64,000 nucleotides of DNA, taken from contig NC_079415.1 of assembly GCF_026213295.1 (NCBI RefSeq), forward strand, positions 27,269,345 to 27,333,344, read 5' to 3'. Under the pieces are notes generated by a model. The model was not told where the DNA came from. It saw nothing but the letters and a program-made list of their open reading frames with translations, and did no database searches. The first letter of the stretch is position 1; each line of letters opens with the position of its first letter. Both the position numbers and the translations under genes were made by a program. Positions 9,861 to 21,042 of the stretch are shown here, in pieces. The stretch is from Gadus chalcogrammus. Its lineage: Eukaryota; Chordata; Actinopteri; Gadiformes; Gadidae.

Positions 9861-10570
9861 TGGTATCCACCTAATAATAGCCGTGTGGTAGTTTTACAAT
9901 AACAAAATGGTCATATAGACAAAAGGGGTTGAGTCTGTGGACGTTTGACTTTTCTATGAAATTGTGGGAAAAGTAATCATTTCTAGAGAGGAAGACCAGG
10001 GTGAAAAAGATGCATCGGATTTTAGAGATTAACATGATGAAAGAATTTTTAATCCAGGTCAATCTGGTACGGAAAAATAAGGCTAGTTCATTTTTTTTTT
10101 TTAAATAGCTGGACCTTTGGGTGCAGTACCACAATTTGGGTTTATGGGTAGTGGGGGGTATTGGTATCCACCTAATAATAGTCATATGTTTTTTTATACA
10201 ATAACAAAAGGGTCATATAAGAAAAATTGGCTAACTGCTCCGACTTTATTGGCCAATATTTCTCAAATGGAACTAAATAAAAACAAAATCTGTTCGATGA
10301 TTTTTGTTAGGCTTGGTCTTAAGGTTTTTTTGTGGTGATTTTGGTGAATTTTTTATCATTTTTGTAGCCTGTGAAACCTTTTATCATCTTTAGAATTAAT
10401 ATGAAATTATGGGAAAAGTGAAAAATGTTAGGGCATAAGACCCTGGGTTTTATAAATGCATCTGATTCTAGAGATTAATATTCTGAAAGAATTTTGAGTC
10501 CAGGTAAATCTGGTGAGGAATAAGCCTAATTCATGAATTTTTACAATTGCCCCACCTTTGGGTGCTACTT
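9861..10570. repeat. Second diverged tandem duplication
   Basis: GGTATCCACCTAATAATAG at 9861 recurs at 10,163. The block with GAAATTGTGGGAAAAGT, GCATCGGATTTTAGAGATTA and CCTTTGGGTGCAGTACC (9957-10,125) recurs at 10,402-10,570 with ~15-20% divergence. Non-coding by inspection. Confidence 0.75.
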
Positions 10571-10696
10571 TTATCCAGCGTGCTTTCGTATTCAGCGTTA
10601 ACAACATAGCCACAGCTTTATTGGCAACTTCTCTCTTGACAAGCATAGGTAGTAAAGAGCAACAGTGCCATGTATTGGTAAAATTACTGTATAACA
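10560..10696 (-). mobile_element. Candidate 3' LTR piece of the Copia element
   Basis: On the minus strand, downstream of the pol stop, a purine tract AAGTGGGAG is followed directly by TGTTGTTATACAG, the usual start of a Copia-type LTR, with CCAATAAAGC (polyadenylation signal) ~75 bases inside. The far end of the LTR and a matching 5' LTR cannot be identified. Confidence 0.45.
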
Positions 10697-10980
10697 ACAC
10701 TCCCACTTAATTTTACAATGGCATTAAAACACTTTAAATAATATTACAGAGCTGTGCACCCTATCACAAAATGTCAAGAAAATAATAAATCTTTAAGCAA
10801 CAACAATAGACTTCCTCTTTTTTCTTGCTTAATACTTGACTTCTTGCTCAATTTGTCTTTGAAACGTTTGGTAGGAGTCATTTTCTCAAACTCTTTTTTT
10901 ACATGTTTTCAGACTTGCTTTGACCAGGCAGTGTTCGGCGTTCACCTGTCAAGCATAAACACCACTTCATAAGTCTACTC

Positions 10981-13560
10981 TTAGACAGCCAAAAGTCCAA
11001 TCTCTCCCCTGAGATATTCAAACTTCTGTTTAGTCAGTGGCTTGGTCAAGATGTCCGCTTTCATGTATTTTGTTGGACAGTATTGTAGTTCTATTTGTCC
11101 ATCCCGCACCCATTCACCGATGCGCAGCGAATGTCTGTTTGTTTAGTCCTGGAGTGGTCCGCAGGATTCTTCACAATTGCGATGGCTCCTTGGTTGTCTT
11201 CCAGGATCACTGTGGATATAGCCTCCATTCCGAGATCACTCAGTAATCGTCCCAGCCAAATACCTTCTTGGACGGGTTGGCTAAGCGCGACATACTCAGG
11301 TTCTCCTGTTGAAAGTGCAACTGTTGCCTGTTGCTTACTGAGCCAGCTCACTGCTCCTCCACTCTGTAGGAATATGTTGCCTGTTGTCGAGCAGCGGTCA
11401 TCCTGATCTCCAGCCCAGTCAGCGTCTGCGTATCCAATCAAAGCTCCAGAGTCTGACTCCTCATACTTTAGAGCAAGGTTCACTGTCCCTTTCAAGTATC
11501 GAAATATCCTCTTCACAGCAGTCAGATGTGCAACATTTGGATTTGCATTGAACTTTGACACAGCACTCACTGCTTGAGCTCTGGTCTTGTGACCATTGCA
11601 GCATAAAGCAGACTTCCAACCATTGACTGATAAGTAGGTCGGTGCACTGGCTTACTGACACCATCACTTTTCCTCAATTTGACGTTGGCATCAGCAGGAG
11701 TTGCTACAGGATTTGCATTATCCATTCCATATTTCTGAATCTTCTGATGAAGAAAGACACAGTTATTTTCTTTGTCTTGGACCACAGTGAAGCCCAAGAT
11801 ATGGGACAGCTCACCCATGTCTTTCATCTTGTAGCGCTCCCTGAGAGCTCTTTTCAGCTTGTTCATGCTCTCAGTCGACTCTGTTATCAGAATGAGATCA
11901 TCTACGTAAACAGCGAGTATCTCAAGCTCATGTCTTATTCTCACAAACACACAGGGGTCTGATGTGCTCTGTTTGAATCCAATTTCTGTCAAAGACCCTG
12001 TGAAAGCCTTGCTTCAGCAGCGAGGAGACTGCTTCAGTCCGTAGATTGACTTCTCCCGTTTGCACACCAGGTGTTCCTGCTCTGGTTTGATGTATCCCTC
12101 TGGTTGCTCCATGTAGATCTCTTCTTCCTGGTGTCCATTAAGGAATGCAGTTACGACGTCCATTTGGTGCACATGTAGATTGTTTTTGATAGCAAAGGAC
12201 AGTAGTGTACGAATAGAGCTGAATCGTACCACTGGTGAAAACGTTTCATCATAGACAGCACCATACATCTGTGAGTTGCCCTTGGCGACGAGTCTGCACT
12301 TGAATCTCTCCACTTGTCCATCACTATGATGCTTGACTTTGAACACCCATCTTGATCCTACTGCCTATCTTCCTCTTGGTAAATCCACTAAGTCCCACGT
12401 CTCATTTTCCAGCAGCGACTCATATTCCACATCAGCCGCCTCCTGCCATTCCTTTGCATTAGGACTCACCATTGCTTCTTTCAGTGTTATTGGCTCTGTC
12501 ACACAACACATATTGGCATGATGATCAACAGTCACTGTAACAGCATACTCATCATATCCAAATCTCCTTGGAGTCCTTCTGATTCTGTTGCTTGTTCTGA
12601 CTGTGGTATTGACAGGAACCTCTTCATCTTGTGTTTCACTTTCTTCAGTGTTCATGGTTTTCTCACTCTCTGAGGTGAGTACTTCCGCTTCCTGTTTCCA
12701 GTTGAAGATTGATTCATTGAAGATGACATCACGACGAGTTAAAATCCTCCTTTTCTCTTCATCATACAGGCATGTACAATGCAAATAGCCCTTTGCATTG
12801 TTTGCATATCCCACGAAACGGAGCTTCACAGCCTTTTTTTCCAGTTTTCTCCTCTCTTCCTCTCGGATATGTGCATAAGCAACACAGCCAAACACCATCA
12901 TGTGACTCATGTCAGGTTTCTTTCCAATCTATCTCTCGTAGGGTGTCTCTTGCTTGAGAAGAGATGTTGGCAGCCTGTTCTGTATGTAAGCTGCGGTGGC
13001 TACAGCCTCTGCCCAGTACATCGTTGGCAACTTAGCATGTGACAACATGCTTCTAGCTGCTTCATCCAATGTCCTGTTTTTTCTTTCTGCAACACCATTT
13101 TGCTGTGGTGAGTGAGGTACAGTCATTTCATGGTGGATGCCTTCAGCCTTCAAATATTCTTCAAACTCCTTTGATGTGTACTCACCACCATTATCTGATC
13201 TCAGCCTTGTGACGCTCTGCCCACACTCATTTGAGAATGTTTTTTCAAATTCCTTGAATTTGTTTAGCACCTCATTCTTCTGTTTCAGAAAGTATACCTT
13301 GCAGCATCTGAAGTAGTCATCGATGAAAGTCACAAAATATTTTGCTCCACCTAGAGTCTGCATGGGACCACAGACGTCACAATGAATCAGCTGCATCTTG
13401 TGTTTGGTACGGATTCCTCCAATCGACTTGTATGGCTTTTTAGTCAGCTTGCCTTCCACACATCCTTCACAGAAAGTAACATCTTTCTCTGCAGAGAAGT
13501 CCACTCCGTTCACCAGGTCTTTTAGTTCCTTTAGCTCGGTGGTGTGACCCAGGCGCTGCC
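10981..13560 (-). pseudogene. Copia-type retrotransposon pol, 5'-truncated and broken
   Basis: Reading down the minus strand, the order is: end of the GAG-pre-integrase zinc region (FCEGCVEGK), integrase core with the first and second acidic residues in context (HCDVCGP; LRSDNGGEY) and PQQNGVAERKNRT, a linker, reverse transcriptase (MDVVTAFLNG; catalytic YVDD), and RNase H (YADADWAGD ... EDNQGA). Integrase-before-RT order is diagnostic of Copia. The frame is broken by TAG codons at about 12,926 and 12,361 and by frameshifts near 12,010 and 11,575. A final frame ends at TAA 10,981 after MKADILTKPL. Gag and protease are missing. Non-functional relic. Confidence 0.93.
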
Positions 13561-13720
13561 AACCCCAAACCTACACAAACACCTTGACAAGTTTCGTCCG
13601 TCGAGATCCAAATAGAGTACCGCAGGATGTCAAATCAAAGCTGACAGATTCATGTGTGGACCTGTGCTCTCTTCATATGCGCCTGTTTGATATAGTAGCC
13701 ACGTTAACATGGACACATCT

Positions 13721-13746
13721 GTTCCGCATAGATTTCTATGCGGAAC
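13721..13746. repeat. Perfect 12-bp inverted repeat with 2-nt loop
   Basis: GTTCCGCATAGA, TT, TCTATGCGGAAC. It lies between the truncated Copia end and the Myb-like gene. It may be part of a Harbinger terminus or a decayed regulatory hairpin; its function is unknown. Confidence 0.7.
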
Positions 13747-13830
13747 GGGTTTATTAATGTAGTAGTAGTAGTTTATTAACTACTAGTACTATTGCAGGCT
13801 GACCGTTAAAATAATTCTTAATTTAGAGGG

Positions 13831-15828
13831 ATGGCAGCTCCATTAGTTCGCAATTGGACCTTCGAGGAGGCAAATGTCCTCTTGGAAAGTCTTGGATGGA
13901 CCAGAGAAAGGTACGACATAGCGACCATTTAAAAGATGTGCATTAAAATTTACGGGCTATAGTCGCTCAATTGAGCAGATGAATAACCGTTGGAAGGTAT
14001 TGAAGGCATCTAACAAGCAGTTGACTGGAGTGGTGCGGCTCCAACCAATTTCCCATTCTATGAAAAAATTAACAGTTTCATCGGAGGACGGCCAATATTC
14101 AATGTGGAGGAAAGTGGAATTGATGTTGGTTTTAGAACGGACGAGGACGTGAATGTAACATCCTCTGGTAAGTTGTCACCGTTGTTATAAGGTTTAGGAT
14201 AAATTCATGGGTACCCATGATGACTTATTGCTTGCTTTTTAGCGATGGTTTGAGGTTGGCTGATAATACATGAGAGTAGCCTACTTAATGTTATTTCAAG
14301 TATCACATACATTCCATGTTAGTTCTTAATACGTAGGCCTATGTATTGTGGTAGATGATGATAGTGACGGCAATGACACTGTTGGCAACGCTCAGGAGTC
14401 AATAGCAGAGGAGACCTCCAAAGTTGCCCTTCCTGCTTCAAAAAAAAGTAAGCCACTGCTTCGGTAGAAAACTAATAAGCTTGTTAAATGTGGGGTTTCG
14501 ATAAAGTTAACGGTGTGAAGTAGGCTACGAGCCTAGTCCCATCTCACCCCATACACACACACCTCCCAACAATCACACACCTCCCAACAATCTCACAAAC
14601 ACACACACACGTTTAAATTATTTTATTTGGATCTACAAGCAAAATAAAGTTCTTTTTTTTTTTTATACAAACATTATGCGTCATTGCAAAGGGTAGCAGT
14701 GGGTAGCAGTGCCAGTTTGCCCTGCAGGCTTAAGCATTTTGCACATTATGTTTTGGGTCTTGGGCGGGCTATAGATCTAAAGCTTTATTTGTCCCACAGG
14801 TTGCCATATTAGAAAATTGTCTTTGAATGAAGGCAGTCTGTTCTCTACTTGTGTGTATGTGGTGCTTGCGTAAGTATACCACATACACTTTGCAATGATG
14901 TTTGGTTTTGAACTCAATGTAGGACCGCTAATGGAGTGGATTGGGGGTGCATTTTCTTCCGAACATTGGAAGAAAATGTATTGTTTGGAGTGCCCGAATC
15001 AAGGAATAGGCATAGTTAGCTTCATATCGGCCCAAAGGCAATGCGTTTTACAAAGGAGAAAGGCGAGAATATAGCCCGCCCAAGACTCAAAACATAATGT
15101 GCAAAATGCTTAAGCCTGCAGGGCAAACTGGCACTGCTACCCTTTGCAAACCACTCTGTGTCCCACTCTATCCTCTCACACACGAACATTGGAGAGGACG
15201 TCCTCATGTTTTGCATTAAGGCCCGCTTAAAAAAGGTCTGGTGATGCCGAACATGAATTTGAATGTTAACATTGAAGATTTGGGATGCACTACCTGTATG
15301 TAGAGGGTAAAGTCTTTTAGAAAAGGTATAGTTTATGTGTTTTAATTAGCTTGCTTTGTCCCATTGTCTTCCACATCATGCCTGATATAGACCTGTATTG
15401 TTTATAGACAAATCATGGGGTAGCCTATATTTAAAAGAAAACAATAATAATAATTTACAAAACCTTATTTCACTCTTTTTGTAGGAAAACAGGAATCTGG
15501 TTATGGCAGATTTCTCCAAAGCTGGACTGATGAACAAAAAGCTGCAATGGACAGAATGGAGCGAACACAGAGACTGAATGAAGAGCATGAGGAGAGGGTC
15601 ATGTCTACATTTTTGGAAGAAAGTGCTCGTTCGACTGAGCGTTGGGTAGGGCAGCTATTTGAGGGCCTAAGGTCTTTGCTTCCCCAACCAACTCACCAGG
15701 CTCCAAAATTCAGCCCATTTTCTGCCCACCAGTCTTATCCACACACCTACAACTACCCACTGGATAGGCCTAGATCAAATGAAAGTGCCACACATGATTC
15801 AGATTACGGTCTTCATGACCTAGGCTAG
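13831..15828 (+). pseudogene. Myb/SANT-like gene of a PIF/Harbinger element, three exons
   Basis: Exon A (13,831-14,167) starts MAAPLVRNWTFEEANVLLES and continues, after frameshifts near 13,915 and 14,030, with QMNNRWKVLKA and FYEKINSFIGGRPIFNVEES, then a GTAAGT donor. This is the Myb/SANT trihelix fold of the accessory DNA-binding protein that Harbinger elements encode. Exon B (14,355-14,447) is acidic (DDDSDGNDTV). Exon C (15,485-15,828) carries a charged helix (DEQKAAMDRMERTQRL) and ends at TAG. Splice sites look good (GTAG/GTAAGC). The convergent transposase fragment at 16,376 supports a two-gene Harbinger element. The frameshifts suggest it is dead. A domesticated host Myb/SANT gene is less likely. 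Confidence 0.7.
14679..15150. repeat. Foldback element inside the Myb-like gene intron
   Basis: The left arm (TGCAAAGGGTAGCAGTG ... GCCCTGCAGGCTTAAGCATT ... CTTGGGCGGGCTAT) and right arm (ATAGCCCGCCCAAGAC ... AATGCTTAAGCCTGCAGGGC ... CACTGCTACCCTTTGCA) are inverted copies of ~95 bp, ~300 bp apart. Non-coding. The ends suggest a miniature transposon. Confidence 0.75.
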
Positions 15829-16375
15829 CATTCTAAATTAACTGGGAACTAATAATATAAGTAAAAGAACAAGTTGTTGATGTGCAAAGTGATTGATTAC
15901 ATTTATTTCAAAAATCAAACAAAGCAAAAATACAAAGGAACATGAAAAGAACGAAAAACAATGAACATGTTGAAATTAATTCTTAAATATGTTACGTTAC
16001 AATCTATCGATATACAATTTGCTATACTATATTTAGAATTATATATCTATTCAATTGATACAAATACCATTTAATAGACTATATATTATTATTATTTATT
16101 TTTTTGTAATTTATACATGTAGGCCTATACAATCTATATATCTAGTTTGGTAGTATGTTTACAAATTTATAAATTTAATACAATCTATATCTATTTTTAT
16201 ATATGTACACAATTTGATATGGGGTACATAAAAAAACAAAAAATCTTAAAGTTCCCCATCAATGAATAAATAAATTAATAAGATGAACAGATATTGATGT
16301 GAAAATATTGTTATTTATTGTTATTTATTCCACCATTATGTTCCCTTACACGTATGTTCCCCATACGTGTTTAAA
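15829..16375. other. AT-rich spacer between convergent Harbinger genes
   Basis: Very AT-rich sequence with TATATCTA-type words. No gene or repeat recognised. Confidence 0.5.
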
Positions 16376-16832
16376 TTAATAGAGATGACCCCTGCGAAGG
16401 GGAAAATGAGTGGCCATATATCCTGTAACCACGGCCCTTTCATGGTTACCATGTTCTTTAACATCTGCTGGCTGGGCAGGCTGAGGATAGATTCCGTCTA
16501 GAGTTGCAGCTTCTTCCAACCAGTTTACATGTTCCCTCTGAAGCTGGCAAAAATTGTGCAAAGCACAGCAGGTATGACAGTCGGTGTGAATGTGAAGTGA
16601 AAGTCACTACGTTTTAACAGAACACTCCACCTTGCCTTTAGAATTCCAAATGTATTTTCCACCCCAACCCGGAGCGAACTTAGATAAACATTGAAAGATT
16701 CCTGCTCTGGAGTTAGCAAATCATGGGGTAGCCTGAGCTTAGATGTCCTTTAACCAGCCACAGAAGGAGTGGATATGCAGGATCCCCAACAATGACTAGC
16801 CTGATGCTTTCTCCCTCGATGATTTTATAACC
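16376..16832 (-). pseudogene. PIF/Harbinger transposase (HARBI1-like), last exon, broken
   Basis: After a TTTTAG acceptor the minus strand reads GYKIIEGESIRLVIVGDPAY PLL, i.e. the second catalytic Asp context (GDxAYP) of DDE Harbinger transposases. A frame change then gives LTPEQESFNVYLSSLRVGVE NTFG, the third catalytic (E) region. A second frame change leads into HNFCQLQREHVNWLEEA and a basic C-terminus. Upstream exons with the first Asp are not found; the sequence is interrupted by the hAT element starting at 17,105. Two frameshifts make it non-functional. Confidence 0.85.
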
Positions 16833-17475
16833 CTAAAATAGAAAGACGGTATATCACAGACAAGTAGTCGTATAATATGCTTGTTAAACCTAAACCAAGT
16901 ATCTCAAGTCGAGCTACAGGTGGTCATCGCACCACTGGGGTTGCTTTGGCCCCTTTTGGGGTCTGTGGCTCATGGACTATGGCCTACTAGGCCTTAGTGT
17001 TTATGTCAAGGGAAGGCGATTGTTAATATGCCAAAGTAAATCCAGACACTCCTGAATGAATTAAACATAGGGCCTAATCAGACAACGCAGTTATATGCTA
17101 TAGACAAGGGGTTCTCAAAGTGCGGCCCGCGGGCCAATGGCGGCCTGCGGAATCATTCCTGGCAGCCCGCAATGACATACAGATATAAGTAAATAAAATA
17201 AAAAGTAAAAAATAAATTATTATATATATTTTTTTTATTATATCAATATTAATTTAAACAAAAATAAATAAATATAAGGAGAAAAGTCGACTCTCTAGCT
17301 TTCAATTAAATCCTTTTACATTTGTTAGTTTTAATCCGTACATTACTTTGAAAGGATGAACCGCAGTTTCGTGATTTAGACCTCACTTCACCTCACTCCC
17401 AGAGGTCCACGACCACGGTGCAATGTTTTTTTTCACCACTGCGATGCTTACGGAGTTTCCCGCCTCAGTCACACC

Positions 17476-19799
17476 TTGACTGCAGCTGTGATAATGGAGT
17501 CGGAGCGGGAGTCGGAGCGGGAGCCGGGCCCCTCGAGAAAGAAACGTAATTTTGGCAATGAGAAAAGGCGGTTTCAAGATAAGTGGACACACGCTTACTT
17601 TGCCGTACCTCACGGGTCGGATAAAGTCATGTGCCTGATCTGCAAGCAGGTTAATGCAGTGCTGAAGGACTTCAACATAAAACGCCATTATGATACCAAT
17701 CATAAAACCTACAAAAAATGTACCGGCGAGGACCGCACCGGTAAGCTTGAACAACTTGAAAGAGGCTACGCTGCACAGCAGTCAGTTTTCACAAATCTAA
17801 CCAAATCCGGTGAAGCTGTAACACAGGCTAGTTACGTTTTAGCTCAAGAAATAGCGTGCCGGAGCAAGCCCTTCAGTGACGGAGAATTTGTGCGAGACTG
17901 CATGTTGAAAGTGGCCGACATTGTATGCCCCGAGCAAAAAGCAAAGCTCTCTGTGTCGAATGACACAGTTGCACGACGAATCGAAGATCTGGCAAACAAT
18001 CTCAAGAGCAACTGGGACAACGTATGGAGGGACTAAGAAAGGTAGTTTTTTTTCCATCGCACTGGATGAAAGCACAGACATTTCCGATACTTTGTCAACG
18101 TAACTTGTCAACCCCAGAGTCTTCGGTTGCTTAGCAACGTCTTTGGCCGACTATTTCTATAAGGCCTACTAAGCAGGTCAATTTTGATTACTGTTTGCTT
18201 TGTCTATCTATTGGTGTTTAATATGCTTGTATACGTATGGCATTGTGTCATTTCTGCCTGGTGCGTGGCTTGTTCAATAGGCTACTTTCTGCCACAATGC
18301 GTGCCTTCTGTCAGCGGTCCTGTTCTGTTACATGTTGTCAGGGGTGTTTTTGATTATTGTGGAGGCTGTTCTCTAAGGTTTATAAACAGTGCCAGGCCTA
18401 CTTAATGTTTTTTTGGAGGTTCATAAACTGCGTTAAAATATTTCACAAACGGCAGTGCCCCCCCGCTGGCGACCCATGCCCCTCCAGTAGATCTGCTCTG
18501 GAGCCTGATTTTCATCCGAACGGTCACGGAGAACTTTGAAATAGGCGAGGAGCTGCTTAGTTTGGAGAGTATCAAAGACAGAACAAGGAGAGTCAACATT
18601 TGTGATGCTGTGTGTCGTAGTCTCGAAGCATACAATGTGAAGCTGCCGTCTATGGTCGGTGTCACAACAGATGGAGCACCGGCAATGGTCGGAAGAAAGG
18701 CAGGTGCCATGTCTCTGCTCTCTGAGAAAGTGGCCAACAGCGGAGGGGAGAAACTAATCAAATATCACTGCATAATACACCAAGAAGCCCTCGCAGCTCA
18801 AACGCTTGAAATTAAACATGTCAAGGAGATTGTTGTGAAGACAGTTAATTTCCTTAAGTCCAGAGGTCTGAATCACCGCCAATTCAAGACTTTTTTGGAG
18901 CAATCGGAGGCAGATTTTGGTGACGTCATATACTTCTCTGCTGTCAGGTGGCTGAGCAGAGGTGCCACATTGAAGTGTTTTTTTAACTTGAGGAAGGAAA
19001 TAAGAGAGTTCATGGAGTCAAAAGGACAGGATTTGACACAGCTAAGTGGCACTAAATGGCTCTGTGACCTAGCGCTCCTTGTTGATGTGAACACTTGTCT
19101 CAGCGATCTCAATTTGAAGCTGCAGGGCCATGGGAAGCTTATTTACACACTATTTGACAACATCAAAGCTTTCCAGAGAAAAATTGAACTGCTGCAGGGA
19201 CAGCTCAAACAGGGAGTTCTAACCCATTTACCCGCCTGCATGCGCTCGTAGATGAAACAGACACAGATGGTCGCCACGTTCTGCGTCACCTGCGTTCAGA
19301 CCACAACCAAAACCTCTTAAAAAAATTGAGCGAGGAATTCGAACACCGCTTCTCCGACTTCAGAAACCACGAGAAGTCAATCAACCTCTTCCAAAATACT
19401 TTCTCGTGTGTCCCTGCGGAAGAGCCTACAGAAATGCAGTTTGAGCTCATCGACCTACAGGAGAGCTCCGAGGCCAGAGCAGCATATCGTGACAGGAATC
19501 TCATTGAGTTCTACAAAGCACTTTCCCCAGCGACATACCCTGCACTGCTCCAGCATGCCATCAGAATGGTCTCTTTATTCGGGAGCACATATCTTTGTGA
19601 GAAGACCTTCTCCACCATGGCCATCAACAAATCCAAGCTGAGATCCAGGCTTACAGATGGCCATCTACACGATGTCCTTCGTATTGCAACAACGGAGATG
19701 GAGCCGGACATCAGAGGAATCGTGGCCAACCGAAAACAGCACCACAAATCCCACGCCAATAAAAAAAGGTATGTTGACCTAGTAACAAATAATGTGTGA
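17476..19799 (+). pseudogene. hAT transposase (GTF2IRD2/ZBED5-like), broken into three parts
   Basis: Part 1 (17,476-18,036) has the N-terminal BED-like zinc finger region (WTHAYFAVPHGSDKVMCLIC ... FNIKRHYDTNH) and the conserved helix before the catalytic core. A frameshift near 18,030 leads to SIALDESTDISDT, the first catalytic Asp context. About 380 bp of unrelated sequence (18,105-18,484) interrupts it. Part 2 (to 19,251) has VGVTTDGAPAMVGRKAG (second Asp region), HCIIHQEAL and the WLCDLALLVDV helices. Part 3 (19,326-19,799) is the hAT C-terminal dimerisation domain (FGSTYLCEKTFSTM). Protein of this type is normally ~600 residues. It is dead here, but most domains are preserved. Confidence 0.88.
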
Positions 19800-19838
19800 T
19801 TTAATGACAAGCTTATTGATGACAGGCAATGAGATATT

Positions 19839-20479
19839 TACGACGGAGTATTCATACTCCATTTGGGCCACACGTGAAGAACACAAATATTTTTGCGATG
19901 ACGAGATTAAAATCGACACGTCGACTTTAAAATCGAAATGTCGAGAATAAAGTTGAAACTAAACATCATATCGACTTTAATCTCGACGTGTCCATTTTCC
20001 GTTCTTCTGTCAGCACGCAGACGCTCCGGGCATCCTCCCAAGCGTGCAGCGGATGACACAAAATAGTCGGCAATAACCCTGGGGTCATTGTTTGTGGTGT
20101 AGGCCTCCATCCAAACAATATAGCGACTAAAACCGTCAATGCAACCACTGATGGCAATGCCGTACTACTACAGCGGATGACTACTTTGTGTCATCCGCTG
20201 CACGCTTGGGAGGATGCCCAGAGCATCTGCGTGCTGAAAGAGGAACGGAAAATGGACACGTCGAGATTAAAGTTCATATGATGTTTCAACTTTATTCTCG
20301 ACATTTCGAGTTTAAAGTCGACGCGTCGAGATTAAAGTCGACATGATATTTCCACTTTATTCTCGACATTTCAAGTTCAATGTCGACATGTTGACTTCAA
20401 AGTCGGCGTGTCGATTTTAATCTCGTCCCGGCAAAAAAACTTGTTTTTTCTTCACGTGTGGCCCTAATACTCCGTCGTA
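19839..20479. mobile_element. Long-arm foldback element nested in the hAT transposon
   Basis: The ends TACGACGGAGTA and TACTCCGTCGTA are inverted and flanked by the 6-bp direct repeat GATATT (19,833-19,838 and 20,480-20,485). The arms of ~210-230 bp share GCCACACGTGAAGAA, repeated TCGAC/GTCGA words with AATCTCGAC, and CATCCTCCCAAGCGTGCAGC. A short unique centre lies near 20,075-20,170. No coding capacity. Superfamily not assigned. Confidence 0.8.
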
Positions 20480-20491
20480 GATATTAGTGAT

Positions 20492-20628
<137 letters not shown>

Positions 20629-21042
20629 CCCTGTGGTGATTTGGTAGCTGGAATTGCTCCTGAATAAGGAGCTCCATGCTGACAAGAAAGGAAGGCACAA
20701 TGAGACTGACTGTTCTAAATAAGTTTCTGAAATGCACACAGGACTGTTATCCCAAATTCGAAGAGAACCCCAGGGATTGTGTGTTAGTTACAATGTTTCT
20801 TAAGGTTTTCTGAAGTAGTGCCATGTTTTGCCTAATTTGTTATTTAAAATGTGTTTAGACTGGATGCAGACCAATACATAATTGTATAATTATTTGTAAT
20901 TGTAGATTTGTAGAGAGAGCAACCTGGTCATTAAAATTATTACAAATTGAATTTTTTTCTGTTTTATTTTTTCTTTGGCGGCCCCCAGTCAAATTTGGGT
21001 TCCTAAATTGGCCCTCAGCTGTCAAAACTTTGAGAACCCCTG

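Noticed and set aside
11037..13042. Plus-strand frames across the Copia region
   Set aside because: Antisense shadows of the Copia pol domains on the minus strand.
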